Below, one piece after another: positions 54,111-64,000 of a stretch of 64,000 nucleotides of DNA. Every line of letters begins with the position of its first letter. Position 1 is the stretch's first letter. Source of the stretch: Pelecanus crispus (lineage: Eukaryota; Chordata; Aves; Pelecaniformes; Pelecanidae); contig NC_134652.1 of assembly GCF_030463565.1 (NCBI RefSeq), positions 16,903,397 through 16,967,396 of the forward strand, in the 5' to 3' direction. A program made the translations under genes and the position numbers. Below the pieces are notes generated by a model that worked only from the letters and a program-made list of their open reading frames with translations, did not search any database and had not been told where the DNA came from.

Positions 54111-56370
54111 GGGTGGGCCGCCCCGGGTGGGGGCCCACGCTGCCCAGCCCGGCCCCGGCCCCCCCGCACCGTGCCTGGAGCCCAGCCCTGCACCCTGCCC
54201 CCCCCCCCCCCCCCCCGCCCTCCTCTGCCATCCTGGGGCAAACCTGCCCGTGCCTCAACCACTGCCCCCCACCCAGCCTGGGGGGGGTCTGAGAGCACCC
54301 CTGGGATAGCCCCTACCTGCCGTGAGCCTGGAGCGCCCCCCCAGAATGAACCCAATGCCCCCAGTCAGGGATGTCCCCTCCACTGCCTGCAGCACCACTG
54401 CACCATGGGGCTGGCCCCCAGCCAGGGAGAGTATGGGTTTTTCTGGGGGTGACAAATTGCCACGCTAGGATCACCCCAAAAGGACTCCCCTCGCCCCTTC
54501 CTGCCCCGCGCAGCAGCTCAAAAATGGGCATGCAGGCATGGGGTGCCTGGGGCTGCTGCAACGAGGCCAGGATCTGGGGGGCACAGAGACCAGGGGAGGC
54601 TGTGGGGTGGCACCGGGAGCCCAGAGTAGGGTACTTGGGGCATCACCTGGGCCACCCCTGAGGCAGGCTGGCTGTGGGGGTCCCCAGGCACAGCCCTCTT
54701 CCGTTGGACGTGGAGACGGGGGATCCCCCCCCCGACGTGCCCCGGGCTCTGGCTGGGTGTCAGTCCCCGGGGCACGCTGCTGCCTGCCCGCCCCGCCGTG
54801 CCACGCCGTGGGACGGGGATAAACAGGAAGCCCTGTGCCCTCGCCGTGGCCAGGGCTCGGCCAGGAATGTGCCGGTGGCCACGGGGCTGTTTGTTTGGAG
54901 TCGAAGCAGCTGGTTCCTGCCGGGAGGAGCCAGGATCAACACGGCCGGGAATAGCCCGTGAGCTCATCGCCACGTCCCGCAGGAGCCTCTGGCACCCCCG
55001 GGGCATGGGGGGGCACCCAGCCCCAGCACCCCCTCCCGGTCCTATGCCCCAGCCGAGGTCAGGGCACACGCTGGAGCCTCTCCTGGAGTGGGGGTCCCTG
55101 GCCAGCCCCAACATGGGGGCCACGGAAAGCCCTGGGGAAGGACAGGGCTGGGGCCAGCAGCGGTGCCCATGGCTCATTTGCATCGCAACGTTTTGGAGCT
55201 CAGTTACTCTAGTGTGAGGCCAGGACCACCACCCCCACCACCACCAAAGGCAGATCCTGGCAGGGGTGCAGGGCAGGCAGGTGCTGGGTCCTGCTCCCAG
55301 CTCTGCCTCTCTGCTCCTGGGGGCAGCAAGAAGAGGGCAGCGGGGGGTCCGGTGGGCTCTCCCACACCTGGGACCTGCCAGCAGCGGGGGCACTGTGTCC
55401 TGCTGCTCAGTGTGACCGTGGCAGGCTGGGGGTGTCCCCCCTCGCTGTCATCTCCCTCCAGCCCAGCCCTCAGGGCTCACTGGGTGCCAACACCTACAGC
55501 CCTGGGCAGCCAGCAACTGCAGCAGCTAAAAATACACTTGCCGGCAGCAGGGCAGCCCCGTGCGCGGGAAGCTGTGGGCAGCGGGTCAGGCGTGCGGGGC
55601 TATTCTCAGAGGGCTGCGGGACTATTCCTGGCCCGTCAATATTGATTCAGCCAGCTCAGGTGCAACAGCTCAGCCTGGAAGCACCGTATTTAGGGCCCGG
55701 TGGGAGGCGAGGCGGGTGGCTGAATCGGGAGCATTGTTCAGGGGAGGAAGAGGGCAGGGAGAGGATGTGAGCTCTGTAATCTGCAGTGAGCGGCTCCGGG
55801 GAGCAGCCCGGGAGAGGGGCACACCCCGGGCCTGCTGCCGGCTGAGGGGTGGCCAGCGAGAGCCGCTGGGCTGCACGGAGCATCTGCCCTGCGGATGAAG
55901 GGATGGGGCCAGAACACGTGCAGGCAGCTCAACAGGGATGGGGGGCTATGGGGGGGCAGCTGCCAGTCCTGGCTCCTGCAGTCTCTGAGCTGCTGGGCAT
56001 GTGGGTGCTGTACACACAGCCACCGAGGCTTGGGGGTGCAGAGGACAGTTTGGGGGCTCCGGGTAGCAAAGCTGGTCTCAAGCAGCTCCCTGGTTTCCTG
56101 CTTGTTCTAGGCACCTTGGGGTGGTCCAGGCCAGCCCAGGGCTGGGTGGCTCCAGCCAAATACCCTGCATGTACCTGAGCCTGCATCAGTGAGCAGAGGA
56201 GAGGGCGAAGGGCTGGTTGTCCCCACTCACTGCTCTGGGACATGCCTGTCCCCTCTGGCAGCTCCCCCAGGGCTGCATCACCAGCCACAGTACAGAAGGC
56301 ACAGTGCAGCCCCCCCATGCCAGCAAGTTATGAGCTGCATTAAGAGCTGAAAAACCACAGTGAGAGTGCT
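54111..56370. other. Intergenic region between LOXL4 and PYROXD2
   Basis: No gene is recognised. It contains C homopolymers near 54197-54215. A less GC-rich segment at about 55510-55760 includes ctaaaaatac, a tcaatattgattcag inverted-repeat-like word and gtatttaggg. It is a candidate LOXL4 upstream element. Confidence 0.6.
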
Positions 56371-56392
56371 CAGGACAGAGCCCAGGCCAGGG

Positions 56393-56398
56393 TTTATT
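56393..56398 (-). terminator. PYROXD2: PYROXD2 poly(A) signal
   Basis: TTTATT on the plus strand reads AATAAA on the minus strand, about 255 bp after the PYROXD2 stop at 56653. Confidence 0.8.
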
Positions 56399-56652
56399 TC
56401 CACGGGCACAGGCAGGGGCTGAACAAGACTCGCCATGGCCGCCTGGTACCCAGGAGCCATGTGGGCAAGGCTGGGCTGCAGCGGGCTGGGAGCACAAGGG
56501 ACCCTGCCAGCCTGCACCCGTGGCTCTCAGGGGGTGTTGCTGCCCTGTGGTACCTGGGAAGCAAGCTGGGGACAGGCACGGCACTGCATGGGGTCAACAC
56601 GGCTTGCTGCAGCCACAACCCTGCATAAGTGAAGTCGGTGTCACCACTGCCA

Positions 56653-59600
56653 TCACAGGCGCCTGAAGTCCTCAAGGGCCACCTTGGCAGCATTGCGTCC
56701 CGCTGCTCCCATCACTCCTCCTCCTGCAAGTGAGCAGTGGGCAGCTTCAGCCCCAGGAGATGGGGCCTAGGGCTGCAGCAGAGGAGCTGCCCCACCACCG
56801 TACGAGGGCAGAGAGGGGAGTGGACACCCCCCCCCCCACCCCGTGCTGCCCTTGCATCTCTTGCACACACCCTGCCCTCCTCCTGTAGCCCCCCCAGGAG
56901 GGTCCCAGCTCCCAGCCCTACTCACCAGGGTGGGCTCCGCTTCCACACAGGTACAAGCTGGGAATTGGGGACCGGTAGCCTGAGTAGGATGGTGCTGGCC
57001 GGGCAAAGTACAGCTGGTCCAGAGACATCCCTCCATGGAAGATGTTCTGCAAGCAGAGCTCTGTGTGAGCTGGCTATGCCTGGCCCAGGGCTGTGTGCCC
57101 ACCAGTGCTGGCACCGGGAGCGATGCTCAGAGCTGAGCCCACACGGCACCTACCCCGCTGGGCAGCCCAAAGATCCTTTCCAGGTCTGGTGGTGTCAGGA
57201 CGTCCCTGCCAATGACGGATGCCTTGAACCCTGGGGCATAGTCTTCGATGCAGTCAAACACTAGAGAGGGATGAAGGGACTGGTGGGCAGCTTGGAGGAC
57301 CTGGTGGCCGGCCCCTGAGCAGCTCCAGGGTGGCTCTGCCCATGGGCAGGGACCAGTGCGCCTGGTGTTACCTGGGTCCACATATGCATTACGTACCCAT
57401 GTCTGCATATGCATTTCTGGCCTGCTCATCCCAGGGCTGCCCGTCCGCCAGCATGGAGGGAGTGTACTGGGTGAAGAGGGACACGACGTGGCAGCCCTGC
57501 GGGGCCAGCCCGGGGTCCAGCACCGAGGGGATGCAGAGCTCAATCATGGGCCTGGGGGAGCAGGACACTAGCTGGGCAGGCAGAGGGGGACCCAGCCACC
57601 CCAAACCTCTTCCCCCAGCACCACCCACCATGGCTGTCCTGCCCCTTCCCCGGAGCACTGAGGTGTGCCAGTGCAGGCTCTTACCTGCTGGATGGGTGCC
57701 CATGGGTGGCCTCAGTGAAGGCCTGGTGCAGGAGATGGGTGCCCTCGCAGTTGAGATGGATGGAGCACTGGTGGTGGGGCAGGGGCCGGCCGTCACGGGT
57801 GTTGGGGGCAGCCAGGAAGCTTGGCAGCCGATCCACGGCCACTGGGCACAGGAGGGGGGACGGGAGAAGCGGGGTGCAGCCTCTTGCTGACCCTGGCGCC
57901 TGTGTCCCTCCAGTGGGGACAGCGTCGGAGGTGGCCCTGCCAGTACCTACCGTTGATCTTGGTGACGGGAGAGCGCGTGTCAACCTGCCGGATCCTCTGG
58001 ACAAAATCCTTTGGCAGCTGCTCCTGGGGTGGGAGAGGCCAGAGCAGAGCCCAGCGGTGAGGGGGGCAGCCTGGCTAGGGGATGGCACCACTACAACCTC
58101 TGCCAGCCCTGTGCGCCCCGTACCTGGGGGGTGAGCTCCAGGAAGGTGATCTGGGGGGAGGCGTTGGACAGCACCAGTTTGCTCCTCACCTCTGTCCCAT
58201 CCTGCAGCGCGACGCCCTGCGCCCGCCCGTCCCTGCCCAGCAGCACCTGGCACACCACCTGGGCGGGCAGAGGGGACAGGACCTCACCAAAAGCATCCCC
58301 GCTGCCTGCAGGCCGGCCAGGCAGCTCCCCGCACCCAGACATCCCGTACCTTCTCAGCAAAGATGTGGGCTCCCTGGGCAGCTGCTGCACGGGCAATGGC
58401 TTGGGACAGGGCCCCCATCCCGCCAGCCACGTAGCCCCAGGCCCCCCGCCGTCCCTCCAGCTCGCCCATCACGTGGTGCAACAGCACATACCTGCAGCAG
58501 CAGAATCCCAGGTTAGCCGCCGGCCGACGGGACAGGTCTGTCCCGTGCATGGGCATGGTGAGGGTGGTGCCATGGCCCCCATAGATGGGACCTCGCCAGC
58601 TTGTAGGATGCCAAATCAGTTACAGAGAGCACCCACCAGCCAGGACTTGACCTGACCTGGGGACAGAGGTGTCCAAACAGCAAAGGGGTAGGTGGGGACC
58701 ACTCAGGAGAGCCATATGGCAGGGATGGGGGGCAGCCCCTTGCCCAGCCCCATCCTGTGAGCCACCCTGGCAAGGCTGAGTGGCCAGTGGGAGGGAGAGG
58801 CAGGGGGCAGGGCACGGGGTGCCGGGGCACAGGAGAGCCAAGGAGCTGCCAGCACAGAGGATGGCACACGGGGACGGTGCAGCCACGAGCCCTGGGGGGA
58901 AGGGACCCTCACCCGCTGCCGGGGGTGTGGGGGCTGGCCATGGCTCCAATCACTGCGTCAGTAGCCAGAGTTGCCTTCAGGGGCTCTGACTCAAACCACT
59001 GATCCAGGATCTGGCCCGGGAGAAAAGGAAAGTGCCAGGTTTGGGGTGGGGGCCTGCTGCAGCACCCTCACAGGCAGGCAGGGAGGTGGCTGGTGGCTCT
59101 GCACCACTGCTGCCAGCACTCACCTTGGAGATGGGGGCTGTGAGCACCTCGTAATAGCGGGGCAGCTGCCACCCCAGTGCCAGCCCTGGGGGAGCAGAAG
59201 CAGCATGAGACCGGCACAGGCATGCCAGGGCCAGCTGCCTGCACCCCGCTGGCTTTGGGGGCAGGCAGTGGGCAAGCATGCTGGCCTGCCAGCCCAGCTG
59301 GAGCTCCTGAGGAGCCTGTGCCCTGGGAAGGAGCATCGCCCACTCCAGCTGCAGGCAAACACCTGTTGCCATCGGGGTCCCCCAGCATCCCAAAGGTACC
59401 TGCCCGCAGCAGGGGCCGCAGGGCTTGCAGGGCCCTGAGCCGCTGCAGCAGGGAACCCTGCCCCAGGGCAGCTGTATCCACCGGGGGGGCATCCAGCAGT
59501 GGGTCGAGGGCTGACACCAAGCCCCCCATGAATGCCTCGTACTCAGGGTAAGCCTGAAAGGGGACAGAGCGGGGCAAGATGGACTGTGCCATGGTGGGTG

Positions 59601-61036
59601 CAACAGATACCGCACCTAGGAGCATCCCTGCAGCTCCTCGGGGGCTTTGCCGTGCCAGGCACATGCTCCCGCAGTACCTGTGCATCCTTCTGGGAGAACT
59701 GAGCGATCTGCTGCTGGGTCTGGGCCATGTCATGCCCCAGCAGGAGGGAGCGAGGGGGACTCCTGTCCTCCAGCAGCGGGGTGAAGGAGTAGGGATCCCG
59801 TGGGAGCACCCTTAGACCGTGCCGCTGCAAGACAGGGATGGCAGGACCCAGCCTGTGGGGATGGCCTGGCAGCGGGCTCACCCTGCCAGTGTGCCAGGAG
59901 GTGCCGACAACCTGGCGAGGGATGGGTGCCAGTACCTGCAGCTCCAGCTCGGTGTAGATCTGGGGCCGCAGCAGGCTGAGCAGGTACGATGCCCGGGAAA
60001 ACTTGAAGCCTGGAAGATGTGGGGTGGTGGTGGTGGGGTGCTCGCGCCCAGGGCTGGCCAGGGCGGGGGACACGGGGTGCACAGGGGTACCTGGCACAAT
60101 CTCTTCCGTGACAGCTGCGCCACCCAGCACGTGGCGTTTCTCCAGCACGGCTGTGCGCACCCCTGCCCGCTGCAGGTAGGCAGCCTGGAGGGAGTGCAAC
60201 ATCATGCTGCCCTTCCCTCTGGGAGGGACGCGTCCTCATCACCCTGAGCACCCTCCTGCACACCGACCCCCCCCCTCACCAGGGAGGGCTCCGCTCCCCA
60301 CAGCCCTGTGGGATCCCCCAGCCCCATGGGCCCTGCCACCAACACCCTCCCTTGCCCACAGCGCACATCATCCCTGGTCCCCCACCGTCCCCCAGTGATG
60401 GGAGGCAGCAGCACCCCGCTCTCAGTACTCACTGCCACCAGCCCGTTGTGCCCTGCAAGGAGAGAGGGAGGTGAGCTGAGCCTGGTGGCGGGGCGGTCCC
60501 ACAGCACAAGGCACCCTGCCATGCCTGGGACGCAGGGCTGCCACAACCACCCAAATAACGGGGTTCTGGACATGGGGATACAGGTGACAGGGAGCATCCT
60601 CCCCATCCCTATTGCCCTGGCCCTAATGGTGCAGGGGAGGGGGGACAGAAGCGGTCAAAGCAGATGCTCCAGCTGTGCCTAGCACAAGCAGCATGGTGGG
60701 GGGGCACCAATGTGTGCCCAGCTGTGCAAGACCCCTGCAGCCTCCCTGGCACAAGGACCATGCCAGGGGGCTGCAACGTGCCCAGAACCACCATGCTCCC
60801 CCCCCACCAGCCCTGGGAAGAGCTGGGTGTCCCCACTGGCCCCCTGTAGCCCAGCACCAGCTCCCTCACCCCACATTACCTGCCCCAATCACCACTGCGT
60901 CGTACTCCCGCTGCAGCCCGTCTGCAGCCCTGGCATGGGCCAGCTGCGCTCCTGGCAGCCCTGGGGACAGATGCCAGCCCCGCAGCCAGCGGGAAGGGCA
61001 GCCTGTGCCCAGCCTTGCCAGGAGCCCAGCTGCCAT
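56653..61036 (-). CDS. PYROXD2: PYROXD2, pyridine nucleotide-disulfide oxidoreductase domain-containing protein 2 (16 coding exons)
   Basis: Exons, in transcript order: 60880-61036, 60433-60452, 60091-60184, 59936-60009, 59678-59824, 59400-59553, 59124-59185, 58913-59010, 58350-58491, 58124-58258, 57951-58023, 57685-57841, 57397-57551, 57154-57260, 56926-57046 and 56653-56723. They give 588 residues (human 581). The basic N-terminus ([20 protein letters not shown]) looks like a mitochondrial presequence. The Rossmann FAD motif is [20 protein letters not shown], completed by GGAAVTEEI and, near the C-terminus, [20 protein letters not shown], typical of the phytoene-desaturase-like amine oxidoreductases. 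The family member is mitochondrial and has been linked to complex IV upkeep and to methylamine levels. Its substrate is not settled. A 20-nt microexon encodes HNGLVA of the FAD motif. Confidence 0.95.
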
Positions 61037-61059
61037 CGCCCCGCAATGCCCGGCCACGG

Positions 61060-62300
61060 CTGCCCTGCACCCAGCGGCCTGGACTTTGCTTTCATGGTGG
61101 AGCTTTTCCCAGGGCTTCCGGGCACGAGGGGGGGCCAGGGCAGGGGACGCCTTGGCACAGGGCTGGACGCTGCGTCCCAGGGCTTGCGGGGAGGCTGGGC
61201 AGGACAGGGGCACATGCCAAGCACTGCCCCTCCAGTGCTGCCCACAGCAAGGCACACAGAGCTTTGCCAGGGACTTGCAGGGGGACAGAGACGAGCCCCA
61301 GTGCTGAGAAGGTGACAGGGTCAGATCCTGCCTGGTGCTCAGCACGTTGCCAGGTGCTCCCAAGCCTGTACCTTGGGAAGGTGCTGGGCAGGCAAGCGGG
61401 GGCCTGAGAGCCCCCCCATCCCCTGTTCTGCTCCAGGGAGCACCTGGGGGCACGTGGCTGGGGTGATGGGCCAACAAGCACTGCAAGACAGGGGGACCTT
61501 GCCCCCCGCCAAGCAGGCAAGCCCTGAGAGCAGCGAGAGAAGGGGCAGCTTGGGGGTGAGCTTGGCCCCGAATCCAGTGTTGTTGCTTGGCAGGGCAAAT
61601 TCCTGCCCAGCAGGATGGGGCAAAGGCCCCACCACAGTCCAGTGCTCCCTGAACCACCGTCCCCAGCCCCAGCGAGCAGCGCAGAGCCACAAGAGGCAGC
61701 AGCTGCTGGAGCCCCTTGGGGCTGGCCCCATCCCCAGCCATGCCCAGGGGGTTTACATGTGCACCAAGCCCAAATACAACTGGGAAACACACGAGCTGCC
61801 TCGGCTTTACCCCCTGTTCACAGCCGAGCTCGGCCCACAGCTGACCGGTGTCTGGGAGCCTGGGTGTGGCGAAGGGGGTGCAGGATGGGCTGCACCTCCC
61901 CAGAGCCTGCCAAGCCCCCAAGGACCCTGCACCCCGCATTTAGGGGGGAGGGAGAAGGGGGACGCAGCCTGGGCCGTTCCTCCACAGAGGTTTGGCTACA
62001 CCGTTTTGTTCTCCAGCCAAAGCCCAGCGGTGATGCCAAGCCAATGCTATAAATCCTGCTTTGGAAACACACTTTTCAGCAAGAAGGTGATTTGCCAACA
62101 ACCTCTCAGCCCCACTCTCCGCCCGTCCCTGGAGGCTGCTGGGTGCCAGCGAAGGCTGCTGGGAGTGGGGAATGGGAAGGCAGGCAGCAGGAGCCCCAGC
62201 CAGGCTGGAGGATGGGAAGGTTCCCCGTGGCTGCCTGCAAGCATGGCTGACAGCGCACAGACACCAAGAAAGCAGCCCAGGCGCTGGGAACACCCGCACA
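61060..62300. other. Gap between HPS1 3' end and PYROXD2 5' end
   Basis: This stretch must hold the PYROXD2 promoter, but I see no CpG island comparable with the others and no sure TATA box. A segment at 61990-62110 is less GC-rich and has a CCAAT plus TATAAA-like word (agccaatgctataaatcc) on the plus strand. No plus-strand gene follows it, so I do not call a promoter. Confidence 0.5.
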
Positions 62301-62305
62301 CCCAC

Positions 62306-62311
62306 TTTAAT
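62306..62311 (-). terminator. HPS1: HPS1 poly(A) signal variant ATTAAA
   Basis: TTTAAT on the plus strand reads ATTAAA on the minus strand, the commonest variant signal, 28 bp after the HPS1 stop codon. It would give a very short 3' UTR. I saw no canonical AATAAA between here and PYROXD2 on this strand. Confidence 0.6.
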
Positions 62312-62338
62312 CCTGGCCCTGAGGTAGCTGGAGGCAGC

Positions 62339-64000
62339 TCAGAGCAGGGGGATGCGGGAGGGCTCCCAGAGGCGCTGGGCCAAGTCGCAGGCTTGCTGGA
62401 CCACAAGCTCGGAGGGGATGATGCCCAGGTGCACGGTTAGCAGCTCATAGCACTTCACCACCTCTGCCTGGTGGTTCTTGCTGTAGTAACGCAGCAGCTT
62501 CCTGGGAAGGAGAAGACAGGGGGCTCGGCAGGTGCAGCGTGGCCTGGCACCCCCTTTCTAACCACCTTCCCCCTAGAAAATCCCTGGCAAGGACACAGTG
62601 CCCCTCCGCCAGCAGGACCACAGCACCAGGCTGGGGAGATGGGCTGTTGCAGCCCCACTGACACCACAGCGCTGGTACCACCCTGCAGCGACGTCCTGGC
62701 AAGGACAGCATCACTCATGGGGACCCCCGTGCCAGCACAGCCCCGGGCCCTGGTGCCAAACCACAGGGCTGGGGACTGCTCACCTGTAGTAGTCTCCTGC
62801 CAGCGTCCCAATAGGAGCAGAATCATCGGAGAGAACCGGCACCTCCATCACCTCCAGCTTGTAGCCCTGGGGAGAGATGACAGCAGAGGGCAGAAGCACA
62901 GAGGGGACCGCCAAGGAGCCGGAGCCGGGTGGTGCCTACAGCCCTGCTCCCTGCCCTCAGAAGGCGCTGGGGGAGAGGGGCTCAGCCCCTTCCTCGCCCC
63001 ACGTACCAGCTCGTTCTCAAACCAGAGGAAGTAGGAGCAGCAGTAGTCGCCATCCTGCAGCATGAGCGTCGTGTAGCCCTTCTGCAGGTATCGCCGGGCC
63101 AACGCAATCAGGGACCAGACCTGGGGGACAAGGGGCACCTGAAGCCTGAGCAGAAAACCCTCCAAACACTGCCCGCTCTTGTGGTCCCCATCCCACCCCC
63201 AGCCGCACAAGCAGTACCTTCCTCTTGATGAAGGCGGCCAGGGGGCCCTTGCCCAGCTCCGAGCTGGACTTCTCTGTCCCGCTGAGCGATGGTGCCATCA
63301 TCTGCCCAGCTGTGCGGTCCACATAGATGAAGTGCACCAAGCCAGGAAAGTCTTCCAGGTATGTGGGGTGGGTTAAGGGTGTCCAACAACTTTGGTGCCC
63401 TTCCAGGACAGCCCCTGAGCCTTGGGGAAACCGCCTTCACCCACCACGCTCCTCCCCTTGAGCCTGCTGCTGGGGGGACAGGGCCCCACTCCCACCTCTG
63501 CTACCCCCTGGGGACCCTTCCTCACTGGGCTGGGCTCCCAGCCGCAGGGACGGGTATGACACCATGGTGATATTGCGCCTGCTTTTCACCAGCAGAAAGT
63601 CCCGCCAGTCCAGCAGCTTCTCCCTGCCGAGAAGAGGCACAGTGAGAGGCCGGGACCTCCAAAACCCTGGCACAGCTAGGTGTGGGGCAATGCCCCAGCT
63701 CCCCCGGGGATGCTAGCAGCCCCTATGGACTCACCTCATCAGCTTCTGGGCACGGTCCCGCAGTCCCTGGGACAGGCTGTGGCCGGCGGAGCCCAGGAAG
63801 AGCTGGCGGTACATGGAGCAGAGCTGTCGCTTCACGTTGGCCAGTGCCTGCAGCAGCCTGAGCCGGGAGACATGGACGGCGCAGAGCTTGGCCCCTGGGC
63901 CCCCAGCACCGCAGGGACAGATGTGCCGCCCCCCGGGCTGGGAAAAGTCCCTGTCTGCCCCGGAGACTTTCCCTGGCCACCCCGTACTCACTCCAAGGAG
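62339..64000 (-). CDS. HPS1: HPS1, BLOC-3 complex subunit (3' part only; cut by window end)
   Basis: Exons, in transcript order: 63992-64000 (partial, runs off the window), 63735-63857, 63558-63623, 63218-63362, 63007-63120, 62784-62866 and 62339-62501. They encode about the last 230 residues. Landmarks matching human HPS1 are [72 protein letters not shown] and the C-terminus [14 protein letters not shown]1 pairs with HPS4 as BLOC-3, the exchange factor for RAB32 and RAB38 in melanosome and platelet dense-granule biogenesis. Loss causes Hermansky-Pudlak syndrome. The exon pair 63558/63362 is joined across an AT-AC intron. All other junctions seen are GT-AG. Confidence 0.95.
63363..63557 (-). 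other. HPS1: AT-AC (U12-type) intron of HPS1
   Basis: The coding frame MVS-YLEDF is kept only if the intron runs from ATACCCGT (63557 downward) to CCCCAC at 63363. A CCCTTAAC branch-site element lies at 63379-63372, about 10 nt from the 3' end. That is the position and sequence expected for the minor spliceosome (consensus TTCCTTAAC). The 5' site departs from ATATCCTTT at two of the first eight positions. Human HPS1 is known to contain an AT-AC intron. Confidence 0.85.

Noticed and set aside
54190-54216. Long C and G homopolymers (also near 5160, 10775, 33600 and 53760) considered as features
   Set aside because: They are single-base runs prone to sequencing error. They are noted only as possible assembly-length uncertainties.
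62035-62060. CCAAT plus TATAAA-like plus-strand promoter
   Set aside because: No plus-strand transcript or exon is recognisable downstream. The match is short and isolated.

Overview
The window is vertebrate nuclear DNA, most likely from a bird. It is very GC-rich and has few repeats. The introns are short: CRTAC1 takes about 14 kb of coding span here, against well over 100 kb in human. The only interspersed repeats I could recognise are decayed CR1-type LINE pieces. A GC-rich crocodilian or turtle segment is a less likely alternative. Six protein genes can be read exon by exon. Their order and orientation match human 10q24.2: GOLGA7B(+), CRTAC1(-), R3HCC1L(+), LOXL4(-), PYROXD2(-), HPS1(-, 3' part only).

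Layout: 1-4.6 kb is intergenic with simple repeats. At 5.5-9.5 kb lies GOLGA7B, five coding exons behind a CpG island with a 44-bp tandem array at the start of intron 1. CRTAC1 runs from 23.9 to 9.75 kb on the minus strand, 16 coding exons, with the first exon in a CpG island at 24 kb. An alternative CRTAC1 last exon lies further downstream, antisense to the last coding exon of GOLGA7B. At 24.3-33.3 kb is a 9-kb intergenic stretch between divergent promoters. R3HCC1L runs from a CpG island near 34 kb to 46.25 kb. Its introns hold a degraded CR1 reverse transcriptase, two CR1 3' ends and an 84-nt near-perfect palindrome. LOXL4 lies at 54.1-47.9 kb, PYROXD2 at 61.0-56.4 kb and HPS1 from 62.3 kb to the window end.

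The six genes do not form a pathway. CRTAC1 and LOXL4 are secreted matrix proteins, GOLGA7B is a palmitoyltransferase accessory protein, R3HCC1L is a probable exon-junction-complex binder, PYROXD2 is a mitochondrial flavoprotein and HPS1 is a BLOC-3 subunit. The points most worth following are the sense-antisense coding overlap of GOLGA7B and CRTAC1, a candidate third 3' end of CRTAC1, the AT-AC (U12-type) intron of HPS1, the palindrome at 38.4 kb and the old CR1 reverse transcriptase at 35-36 kb. I saw no viral element, CRISPR array, tRNA or rRNA. Exon edges were placed by hand from splice sites and remembered human proteins, so single-base slips are possible.
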